A stretch of DNA of 14,262 nt from Tetmemena sp. SeJ-2015. Its lineage: Eukaryota; Ciliophora; Spirotrichea; Sporadotrichida; Oxytrichidae. The stretch covers positions 1-14,262 of the forward strand of contig JAJKFJ010009900.1 of the NCBI GenBank assembly GCA_027382625.1. Reading direction: 5' to 3'. The notes under the pieces are model-generated. The model had not been told where the DNA came from and searched no databases. It worked only from the letters and a program-made list of their open reading frames with translations. Positions 1 through 8,600 of this stretch are shown in pieces. A program made the translations under genes and the position numbers. Within the stretch, counting starts at the first letter, position 1; every line of letters begins with the position of its first letter.

Positions 1-168
1 AATGTTAAATTTGACTTGAAACAGATTTTGAGTAAATTTTTGGAAAAATTGAAATCATGAAATTTGACCCTCAAGGAAATTTCGAAGGCCAAAAACTCTT
101 AATTTTTTGGCATTTTTGGCCCATTTCGGCCTATATAGACGATTTTTGGGCTATTTTGACAATAAAAA

Positions 169-198
169 GGGGGGGAGGTGCACTTCCGTCACCCCCCC
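169..198. repeat. G-run/C-run hairpin
   Basis: A run of seven G, then AGGTG, faces CACC plus further C after a 9-nt loop; one A is bulged. It is the most GC-rich short structure in the window. Confidence 0.6.
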
Positions 199-652
199 TA
201 TTTCTATTATATTGTTTTAATTTAAATAGAGTGAGCGCGAGCAGAGAGCAACAGTCGAAAACTCTCTGATATAAGGAGTCTCAACTTCAAAATACGTTGA
301 GATAGGAGCCCAAAGTTAAAAAGCACCAAAATTTTTCGCAATCTTAGTAGCTCTAAGATATTCTGCATGGAGAGTCTACTTAGATTTAAGAGTTCAAAAG
401 GAGAAAGGGACTTCAAATTCACCACAAATAGAAGAAAGAGCTACTCAAATGCTCTTGGACCAACATTTCTAATCTAATTCTCTAGTCCTGAGAGAATAGT
501 CTGTTATGTCGCAGTCAGCTTAAAAACTAATTATATATGCAAACTGAATTCTATTAGATAAATAAAAAAATTAATTAAAATAAAAAGAATATTTTTAAAT
601 ATTTAGCTAAAAATAAAATTATTATTTAATAAGTAAGTATATTCCAAATATG

Positions 653-723
653 ATATACATATCTTAATTTACTTAGTTTTGACTTAAAGATCAAAATTGA
701 GGGAGTAAATTAAGAATGTATAT
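653..723. repeat. Imperfect inverted repeat, about 30-bp arms
   Basis: Left arm 653-682 and right arm 691-723 pair over most of their length around an 8-nt loop; the shared core reads CTTAATTTACT on the left. It could be a small foldback element or a structured 3' region. Confidence 0.65.
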
Positions 724-737
724 AATTTAAAAATAAA

Positions 738-1061
738 TCAATATAAATATATCTATAGATATAGATATATATACTAAACTTAGTTGTCTGAAAAGTCATA
801 TCTTAGAATATGAAAGGAAAGATGATAATGGTCTTATGAGGAAGTGAAGTGCTTGTATTGTTGCTCATGTTGATTAGTATGTTCTTTTTCAAATTTGGAG
901 ATGAGATTATCTGATGTTGAAAAAGTTTGTATTTGGTTTTAGATGAAAAAGGGACTTCTGTGCTCAAAGGAACTCTTAAAGTAACTTTAATTGATTATAA
1001 AACTTAAACTTCTCTACTTTTTGAGTTTTTCTATTCTAAATTATTTAAAAGTGTCCTTCAT
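738..1061 (-). CDS. Doubtful 107-codon ORF downstream of gene A
   Basis: With TAA/TAG as Gln, ATG 1061-1059 runs to TGA 740-738 (MKDTFKQFRIEKLKKQ start, rich in Gln, Asn, Ser, His). The stretch 780-1010 has higher G+C than its surroundings, consistent with coding DNA. A second frame over part of it (VTLRVPLSTEVPFSSKTKY) is also open and protein-like, so an IES or a different gene structure is possible. No family recognised, and chance ORFs are long under this code. Confidence 0.3.
741..772. repeat. AT-rich near-palindrome
   Basis: ATATCTATAGATAT-type self-complementary run next to the larger inverted repeat. Simple AT sequence may explain it. Confidence 0.4.
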
Positions 1062-1183
1062 TTTTATAGGAAGAGAAAATTGAAATGTGAATTGAAATTA
1101 TTTGAATGATAATACTAGAATACTATAGGAAAAATTTGAATATCTTTCTTAAATCGTCATATTTAAATGACTTTAGAACTCTC

Positions 1184-4100
1184 TCATAAAATTTCATAAG
1201 TTATAAGATAGCCTGGATAGGCTCTAAAGTGTTCATAAATCACAAAGAAATTTGGATCTTTACATTCCACAGAATCGTATCTCTCAGTCTGACCTTTCAA
1301 ATTTTATCTCTATTTAAATTAACCTTGCTTTAAAGGAGGAAGCTTCATGTCTTTATTTGTATTCATAAATAATTTTTAGATTCTTAAATTTATCAATAAA
1401 TATTTATGATTGAGCTATATCGATTCTCCAGTTACAACAAGAGCCAAAAACATTTGAAGTTTACCGTCGCGAGTTTTGGATGCATAATCATGAGAATAAT
1501 TTGAAGTTTTAGCAAAGTATGACCCTGTCCCATACAAGCATGTCTCTTTAGAAAATCTAAAGTCAAATCCAATTAAATAATGATCTATTTCTATTTTGAT
1601 ATTCCATGCTGAGATTAGAAGATCTGCTCTGGCTAGACTGTTCTAGTACCGTGGAAAAGGAATTTCAACATAAACTTTAGCTAAAGTTGAATATTATTTT
1701 GTTATTATAATTTAATTTATCTGAGTATTTTTTCAGCGGGTATTTATTGAAGGTCTCTTAGAGAATTTAGTCGAACTGTAAAAAAATATAAATAACTTAT
1801 TGAATAGGGTTGAAATGAAGATCTGCTCAATCTTTATGATCTTTGCTGTAGGTTTATTCAAATTTGACTTTGAAGAAGCAGAAGAGGCAGCCATAAATGA
1901 AGCTCTATTCTTCATAAATCTTCATAGATCTTGATTAATATATTTAATTACTATATTATCAAAATAATAACAGCCTTTAGGCTGAATATGTTTACTTTAA
2001 TATTATAATTTTATTTTTAAATGAAAAATAGATAAATTAAAAAGCTCCCAAAGCTCTAGAGCCTTCTTCAAATGTTTCTGTAAATCTGTTTTTGACAAAG
2101 ATGTAATCTGGATCAGATGAATTTAGTATCTTAATCTTGATTTACGCAGTTTTCTCAGGCATCTTCTCTATTTCGTCACTGAAATATTTACATAAGTAAG
2201 AGTAAAACATATTCAAATAGTTATTAACAATTTATAAACCATAAAAGATTTTAATTCATTTTTAGGATCCTAATTTCAACGTATAGACTATCTATAATTT
2301 AAAGTGATTAAATACAAAGTATAATACAACTAATTATAAAATTATTAAGCAATGAATAAAATATTATGAACGAACTAAATGTTTAAAAAGATATATAAAT
2401 AGCTAATAAACTTAAAAAGAATATCATCTAAAAAAGAGATTAAAGATAATTATTCTTTCTAGTAAAATTTATTGAAAGTTGAGAGAAAGTTGAAGAATTG
2501 AACTTGTTGTTGCGGTTGAGAGTGTGCTATCTAGCACCTTTGAATTGTGAAGTAGAGTCCAGTTTCTGACTTTTTGTCCACTACAAAAGCTTCATTAATA
2601 TTTTTTTAGTTGAACGCAATATGAAAGCGTCCTCTGTTCATTGAAAACTATTCTATCGAAGTAGTTGATTAAAGCAATAATTTATTTTGCTTTGATAAAA
2701 TGATGGATTCAAGTTCTTGAGAAGTTTCCAATAATCCTCAACTCCTGCTTGATCAAAGTCTTCATCAAACTTCTGAAGAAAAAGTCAAATTTAAATTTTA
2801 ATCTTATAATGAAGATCATTTTACTTCAGAACTTGAGGGTCCTTGATCTCCCAAGTCTTATTTTATGATACAGATTTAACCTTGATAGCTTAAATGGTAG
2901 GTAAGTGAAGCCGACACACTTGTCTGCCTAAGCCTGTGACATCGTTGGTGATGAAGTAATTAAAAATATTGATATAATCAATTAGAAGTATCTGCCTTCA
3001 AGCTTCTCGTCAAATATGATAGAGTACTTATCCTCTCCAAAAGATAAATAAAGTCACTTTCACACTTTACTACACCTTAGGATTTTTCTCAAACTTTTCG
3101 AACTCTCTCTAAATCAGAATCTGTAGATCAACTTTAAACAACACACATTAATTTTAATTAACTGGGAAAGCTCTATATGTGTTAATAAAACTGGAAATTG
3201 TGATAATTTAATATGGAACGTCCATGATTTTGACAAATAGATTCTCTAGAACCTAGACTTCAAACTCTCCAAACTTCTCGCATATTCCTTCTTAAAAGAC
3301 GACTCTTTTGATAAAGTCTGAGTCTCTCTCATCTGGAAAATCTAAGTAGGTTTTGGTGTTCATCTGTTGCTCTCCCTTTCTTTCTTCTTTACTCTTCAAA
3401 TCCTAGAAGGAAGAGAAAGCTTGGCTATTTTCGAAGACCCAAATAGGGATTAAGTATTTCTGTTGTTGATCAATGATTTTTTTGATATCTAGTCTTGCTA
3501 GAACTGGTACAGAAAGAAGTAAAGTGTCAATATCATTGTTTGCTCTTTACAAAATGGATTAGTGCTTAACCACTTCTACTATTTGATATTTTTCTTAGAT
3601 GGATTAAATGGCTTAAGGCGTTTGCGCATCTTAAATCTAGATAGTATTAAGCTTTCCAACTAACTCTTAGATACTGCTTTCTCCAACTTATTACTAAATT
3701 TAAATAATTAATTAAATTATAAACATCAATGATTTAATCACAAAGATTATTAAAACGAGTTTAAATAGTTTATGACAGAAACATTATTGCATTTGCTTGT
3801 GATTATTATCTAAAAATTAAATATTTTGTCTTAAAAGTATGAAAGACTTTATGGATTAAAAAGTTATTGCATTTTTATTGAGCTATAATTTATTTTTGAC
3901 AATAATAAGAGAAAGAATGTATATAAATATTTATCTTGATGCTTCAGCGCTCCCTCTATACTCTTATATAAAAGAAAATATTTTGGTATTATAGGTCAAA
4001 TACAAATTGTTTATCGTGAATGAACATGTTTCAAAATACAAAAATAATAGACTTTAAGGAGCGACTTAGTATTTGCGATGTAAATTCTATATTTCTATAA

Positions 4101-5486
4101 ATAATTGGCTGGAGTGTTTTCATATCTCTCAATATTATTTGCAGTATTTATAAATCTGAGAGCATCTTTCTTCTGCCTTTCTTAAATACTTTCCTAAAAT
4201 TTGAGTTAATTCGTGAAATAGCACTTACTTTCATATCAGAAGAAAAGTTTATTACTTAAATGACTGAGAGATTTCATTGTTTTAGAGAGTAAATAGTTTC
4301 TTTCTCGAAACACATCTGAGGGAATATAGTCCATTGCAAATGCGCCTCTTATTTGAAAATCTATTTAAATTAAATTAGACCATTTGTTTGGTGAAGTTAA
4401 GAGCTAAACATATAGCAAATAGGCAAAATAATAATATCCTAAAAAAGTTTACCTACATTTAGGGCCAGTCATGAGATTACACTTTTCTTTGGTTAGGGAT
4501 TAGTAGTAAGTAGATTGAATTGCATCTTTCCTCCTTCATTTTATTTTACAAATGCTTATTAATTAATTAAATAATACAGTGTTATTCAGTTGTCCTTGCT
4601 ATCATTATGAGTTAATTAGAAATGTTATTTCCTTGATCAACAATTCGTATTTTACCTATATAATATAATGAATAAAATGAATATATTTTGTCTTGACAAA
4701 GAAATGTAGCTCCTTTAACAGAACTAGATATTCAGCCTGCCTTATGAGTTCTCTTCTACTCTGGAAAAACTTCTTAAGATCTGGTTCTTAAGATTGCATT
4801 AAAAGATTCATTATAAATTTAAACTGCGTTATAAAGATTGCACAAATTGGGAAAGTGTTTGGTGAAGATTTTCCAGCTGAAGTGATTAGAAATTTTGGGC
4901 TAATTGAGGATCGAGTCCTGATTGAGTTATGGTGAATTTGAGCCTAAGTGTGCTCAATTCTTTCAAATTATCAGCAGAGAGATAGTAGTCTCTCTCAAAG
5001 TGGCTGCTTGCAATGAGCATCAACTTTTGCCTCATATCATTGATGAACTGATCAACAAAAGTAGTTCCATGTTAGGCTAACAACTTTTCAAGTTCCTCCA
5101 CAAGTTTAATTTATATATCTGTCAGAAAAATTATAATTATACAAAATTTGAAGCAAAAATAAATACAAATTTAATTTTATATAAAATATATACAAATAAT
5201 AGATAACCTTGATGCACTTTTAAATCAATAGTTTTATTGATATAAACATCTCCTTATAAATTTTATTTTACAAATTAAGTATTTCCAGAAAAGAAAAATA
5301 TTTACTAATAAGAGAATCTTAAAAATTGAATTATCTTTTACAATATAATTTTTTAATTAGTGATCACTTGACAAATTTTTCCTCCTATAATCATTATAAT
5401 CTGATATTTTTAAGGGCTATTCCTTACCAATTTTAACAATTTTTTATAATAAATTATTTTGTCAGATTTATAGAGAGTGTATCCAT
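1184..5486 (-). CDS. Gene A: WWE-like / PARP-type mono-ADP-ribosyltransferase, IES-interrupted germline copy
   Basis: Predicted ADP-ribosyltransferase. With TAA/TAG read as Gln, ATG at 5486-5484 to TGA at 1186-1184, and 21 IESs plus one intron removed, the span gives exactly 810 codons (809 aa). Residues about 1-330 are helical and charged. Trp333 begins a WWE-like module (IWVFEN). A second WWE-like module ends near residue 473 (TGLGRQVCRL). The PARP catalytic domain covers about 612-809, with FHGT (His693), LYGTGSYFAK (Tyr726) and YDSVE followed by FFVIYE. The position of the usual catalytic Glu is Phe789, so the triad is H-Y-F, as in mono-ADP-ribosylating PARPs. The start is supported because the first IES joins MDTLSINLTD in frame to the block homologous with the N-terminus of gene B. 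Gene B follows upstream on the same strand after 171 bp. The PARP call is firm; the WWE call is moderate; cell location is not visible. Confidence 0.86.
1292..1326 (-). other. IES A-21, pointer AAGGT
   Basis: Both pointer copies are included; 30 bp would be excised. Joining gives PPLKQG|QTERYDSVE in the PARP C-terminal region. Without excision the frame stays open but inserts an AT-rich, Gln-rich stretch absent from paralogs B and C. Confidence 0.7.
1352..1407 (-). other. IES A-20, pointer ATAAA
   Basis: 51 bp would be excised, joining TGESIQLNH to KDMKLPP in frame. B and C each have an IES in the same loop after LV-x-x-G. Confidence 0.65.
1568..1606 (-). other. IES A-19, pointer TGGA, at the GFDFR codons
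   Basis: 35 bp would be excised. The HGT block and the GFDFR block are in different frames, and removal between the TGGA copies gives SQHGFDFRFSKE. Genes B and C have an IES at this same Gly codon. Confidence 0.85.
1661..1718 (-). other. IES A-18, pointer AAATT, just before HGT
   Basis: 53 bp would be excised, joining KKYSDK to FLFHGT. The interior is strongly AT-rich and shifts the frame if retained. B and C carry an IES within about four codons of this site. Confidence 0.8.
1744..1804 (-). other. IES A-17, pointer TTCAATAA
   Basis: 53 bp would be excised between two 8-bp repeats. Joining gives STLFNKYPLKKY; retention leads to an in-frame TGA. B and C have IESs at the matching F-x-K-F codons. 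Confidence 0.85.
1914..2037 (-). other. IES A-16, pointer ATTTAT
   Basis: 118 bp of very AT-rich DNA would be excised, joining RALGAFQF to MKNRASFMAA in frame. The standard-code ORF whose ATG lies at this boundary is only an internal exon-like block of gene A. Confidence 0.8.
2201..2467 (-). other. IES A-15, pointer TTTTACT
   Basis: 260 bp of AT-rich DNA would be excised between 7-bp repeats. Joining gives STFNKFYSYLCKYFSDE and links the middle of the protein to the PARP domain. Confidence 0.8.
2591..2642 (-). other. IES A-14, pointer AATGAA
   Basis: 46 bp would be excised. Removal restores the frame across FDRIVFNE|AFVVDKKSE. Confidence 0.8.
2663..2715 (-). other. IES A-13, pointer AACT
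   Basis: 49 bp would be excised, joining EDYWKLLKN to YFDRIVF across a frame change. Confidence 0.75.
2770..2805 (-). other. IES A-12, pointer AAG
   Basis: 33 bp would be excised, removing an in-frame TGA and giving QNDLHYKFDEDFDQ. The three-base pointer makes the exact edges uncertain. Confidence 0.6.
2953..2990 (-). other. IES A-11, pointer TACTTC
   Basis: 32 bp would be excised, restoring KLEGRYF|ITNDVTGLGRQV in the C-terminal half of the second WWE-like module. Confidence 0.82.
3040..3053 (-). other. Micro-IES A-10, pointer CTTT, 10 bp
   Basis: Only 10 bp would be lost. The upstream block (KVQQSVKVT) and downstream block (FGEDKYSIIF) are one frame apart, and this deletion between CTTT copies reconciles them. 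Confidence 0.65.
3153..3212 (-). other. IES A-9, pointer ATTAAA (in-frame)
   Basis: 54 bp, a multiple of three, would be excised to give IMDVPYQNQCVLFKV. The retained sequence is also open, so the call rests on AT content, the 6-bp repeat and the better alignment with gene B (HIDWQPCKY). Confidence 0.6.
3593..3672 (-). other. IES A-8, pointer ATCTAAGA (in-frame, uncertain)
   Basis: Two 8-bp repeats bound 72 bp, a multiple of three. Removal gives GESSIQEKYQIVEVV; retention adds 24 Gln-rich residues without a stop. The interior is less AT-rich than other IESs, so it may be coding. Confidence 0.45.
3689..3931 (-). other. IES A-7, pointer AATA
   Basis: 239 bp of AT-rich DNA would be excised, joining GALKHQDK to QVGESSIQ in the frame used downstream. 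Confidence 0.65.
3975..4046 (-). other. IES A-6, pointer TATTTT
   Basis: 66 bp with an in-frame TGA would be excised, giving SLLKVYYFLLYKSIEG. Confidence 0.7.
4122..4135 (-). other. Micro-IES A-5, pointer ATAT, 10 bp
   Basis: 10 bp would be lost between ATAT copies, removing a TGA and a frameshift to give YKYCKQYENTPANYL. Confidence 0.65.
4206..4259 (-). other. IES A-4, pointer TTAA
   Basis: 50 bp would be excised, joining TMKSLSHL to TQILGKYLRK. A second choice, pointer AAGTAA (27 bp), is also in frame with a different reading frame upstream; TTAA gives the more protein-like upstream block. Confidence 0.65.
4404..4452 (-). other. Spliceosomal intron in gene A, 49 nt
   Basis: On the minus strand it begins GTAAAC and ends GTTTAG. 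It has no pointer repeat. Removal between codons keeps the frame into LTSPNKWSNL and on to GAFAMDYIPSD. An IES with pointer TTTT was the alternative. Confidence 0.6.
4531..4715 (-). other. IES A-3, pointer AAGGAG
   Basis: 179 bp of AT-rich DNA would be excised, joining QAEYLVLLKE to ERCNSIYLLL. The choice is tied to the 49-nt intron downstream; together they preserve the frame. Confidence 0.65.
4790..4842 (-). other. IES A-2, pointer TGCAATCTT
   Basis: 44 bp between 9-bp perfect repeats would be excised, removing a TGA and giving SQFVQSQEPDLKKFF. Confidence 0.85.
5120..5466 (-). other. IES A-1, pointer TCTGACA
   Basis: 340 bp, very AT-rich and without readable protein, would be excised. The 7-bp repeats join the start MDTLSINLTD to IQIKLVEELEKLL in frame, which fixes the start codon of gene A. 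Confidence 0.8.
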
Positions 5487-5657
5487 TTTAGCAAATGACA
5501 ACAAAATAAAGTGAAGCAATAAATAATTTAATTTCTTTCTACAAAAATATTAGTTATAAAATTTTTGTAAAGCATAAATAAGAAAAAGTTAAATGATTTA
5601 AAAGAAAATTAAATATAGACTTTATGGATTAATTGCAGTCTACTTTTGATTAAGCTT
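5487..5657. other. Spacer between gene A start and gene B stop
   Basis: 171 bp of AT-rich DNA with no coding signal. It must hold the 5' leader of A and the 3' trailer of B, and possibly macronuclear chromosome ends. I see no telomere-like C4A4 tract. Confidence 0.6.
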
Positions 5658-8600
5658 TCATGAATCTAATTTAATAGTGAGAAGAAAGGCAGGGTAGGCT
5701 TTGTAGTGCTCAAAGATTCTATACAATTTCCTTCTAAAGAGATAGATTGAATCATATTGAATGCCTTTTTCTTCATTTGAGAAGCGAGGTAATTTTTCAT
5801 CAGATATTACTTAGCCACAATTTACATCTAATTAGTTCATTGAATAAATGCAAATATATTTTATCTACTTTACCCACATTAACCAAGGCTACGAAAAGCT
5901 GAAATTCTCCTTCTTTGGTCTGGTGTGCGTAAAATAAGGAATCATTTGGGCATTTACTGAAAAAGGCTCCGTATGGCCGTTTCTTCTGAATATCAGGTCT
6001 GAAGTCTATTCCTTTTATAAAATTAAATCCATATTCAGAAGAATATACAGTTTTTGGGTCATCATCTTAAGTACCATGATATAGAATTTTTATCTTCATC
6101 TAAATCAAATTTAAAACTTTATTATAAAATCATTCATATCTTCCTATCCTTGTGTTCATAACAAGATTCTGAATAGTAATATTATATGTGCTAAGGGAAT
6201 TAAATTATGTGACTAATGATAATTTATATTCAATTATTATTCCATGACTCTATTACAATTTTAGAGATTATTTTAAAAAATATTGAAATTGAGAGAAAAA
6301 TATTTTAATTTAGAATAAAGGCTTTCATTCATTTTGTCCTTAAGAAAATATTTCATTAAAATTTTGTCTATGCACCCTTTTTCAGAATCATATAAACTCC
6401 TCTTTATTTGTTTATAACATATTTTCAATAATAAATAGCGCGGCCCATAAAAAACGAGGAATGTAAAACAGATTTAAAGAGATATTTGGATTTAAATATA
6501 AAATAAATTATAAATTGAATCTGAAAACTTTTAATGAAAAATAATGAGAAACTTTTCAAAAAGATAGGGATTGAAAATCTTCTAAACTTTGAAGCTAGAA
6601 ATCTAAGCCATTTTAGTGTTTGAAACCTTCTTTGCTATATTTCTATTGTCGAAGGTATATTAATTAACTTAATTGTTTAAAATTAAGGAGAAAAACTTGC
6701 TAATCTCTATTTTGAAATTTTTACTGAAATTTTTGTAAATTATATCATATTCAACATCTGACTCCTTCAAATCTACTAGCCAATAAGGCTCAGTGTAAGA
6801 TTGCTTAATGGTTTGGTAGAATTCATCAGAGAATTAAAATATACACAAATTAATTTAAAATGTTTTGAGGTATTCATAATACTTGGTAGAATCAGATTTC
6901 TTCCTCTCAAAATGCACAATTATAATTACACATTCTTATTTAAAATAGGTTTAAACAACTTCCTCATTTTTTTCACTTTTAATCTTCAACTCCAGTTCAT
7001 TTGGTGACATATTGATGAGAGTAATGAAGTTTTAAATTAATCATTTGAGAAAAATCTGTTCATTTTTCAAAAATATAAACAGTATATTTTATAAAGGTAT
7101 TCTTTTGGCAATAAGTATAAAATTTCAATTACATATAAAAATATTAAAGCTGCTTTTAAACTCAAAATGTTTTACAAAAGCTTTAATTATTTCTATTTTT
7201 TATTTGAATAATGAATAACCAATGACTCCCAAGAGAGCAACCTGTTATCTCTTCTTTACTCTTTTCTATATCTATAAAATCTCCTGAAAAATTTCCAAAA
7301 TGTTTCCTGTAAATAATTTGTTAAGGGAATACAGGAATCCTTTCTATGAAATTCTCAAGGAAAAGGTCAAAGTTCAATTAGTTATAAGCAATAATAATTG
7401 TTAAAGTCCCCACTGAATTGGCTCTAAATATAAATTAATAATTAATCTAGAGTAAGTCAACTAACTCCTGCTAAAAAATTAAATTAAATCACACAGTATA
7501 ATTAGCAGCATTTTTATCTATTTAAAAATTAACCATTACAGCATCAAGATAATTTTAATAGTTTAAAAATATTCTATATATCTCATTCATTAATATGATA
7601 AATTATCTTTAATTCATTAAATTAAAAATAGCTTTAATCATTCAGTTGCCTTCTATTGAATGCGAGATTATATTCATAATCTCAGTAAGTGCTTAATCAT
7701 AATTTTAAATAACTTTTTCTTATAAAAATTTATAAGAATAGTTTGAGACTATGTAGTTATGAAAGGTAATTAGCGTCAGAAATAAAATTAATATTTATTA
7801 GTTCAACAATAAAACTTTATTCATAATTTAATAAAAAAGCATAACTAGTTTTGAAATTTTGATTCTTTAAAAAAAAATTATGAAGTTTAATTTTCTCTCA
7901 TACATTATAAAATGGAAAATGTCATAAATCTTAAAGACAAAATCTGCTTTACATTTACCTTTTGAAATTTAAAAATTCTTATATCCTAAGCATTAAAATT
8001 TTAATAATGGATTCCTATCAATCTGACATATCATTATTCAGATAATTTTTGTTAATTACGGCAAAAGGAAATACCTTCTTTCAAAATAATTAAAATGGTT
8101 ATCTTTAATAGGATAAAAAATTAAAATAATGCTAATTTCAGATTAATTTATATAATCTCATCACTAGAATATGGATTTTAAGCTTTGAGATATCAAAATG
8201 AAATTTAATTATGCTAAGTTTTAGATTCGCTTTTAAGTTACCAAGTTTGTCTATCGCGGATTATTTTGGCAGGAGTTGCTGGCAAAAGCAATCTTTTTAA
8301 GGATCTTATCTCGTTCATTCATTTAAAATGACTCTTTTAAAATTATCTTCGTTTCTAGTTCTGCTCTAGAGATAAAACTTAAAATACAATTTAAACTTGC
8401 TTTTCCTTCCCTTCATCTCGAAATACTCATTCTCTAGTCTCAGAAGTAAATATAGCCATAATATTTTTTCTTCAAAATGTAAGTTCCTTTATTTATTGCT
8501 CATTATTAGAAAGAGCAAATTAATTTCAAATTTAATATGTAATCTTTAAAGAAATTTATTTTTTAATCATAAAAATACTTTATTTCTATTATAATATATT

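Larger units (their letters stand above)
1..737. other. Non-genic left flank
   Basis: Nothing here aligns with the PARP genes. Positions 1-200 have T/G-rich runs and a hairpin; 230-520 have higher G+C and are open on the plus strand (233-547, no ATG near the start) under the ciliate code, without recognisable protein; 540-737 is AT-rich with an inverted repeat. It could be the edge of another germline locus or a repeat. Confidence 0.4.

Noticed and set aside
57..269. Standard-code plus-strand ORF of 70 codons
   Set aside because: It runs through the G-run/C-run hairpin and T/G repeats, has a low-complexity product, and its frame is unrelated to any coding signal.
222..425. Standard-code minus-strand ORF of 67 codons
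   Set aside because: Its Leu/Ser-rich product looks like antisense of a mixed-composition strand; no family and no match to neighbouring genes.
4201..4260. Pointer AAGTAA (27-bp IES) in gene A
   Set aside because: It uses an upstream frame that gives a less protein-like product than the frame with GAFAMDYIPSDVFRERNYLL, which needs pointer TTAA.
6801..7007. Plus-strand ORF of 68 codons
   Set aside because: It lies antisense to the pre-PARP coding block of gene B, which reads convincingly on the minus strand.
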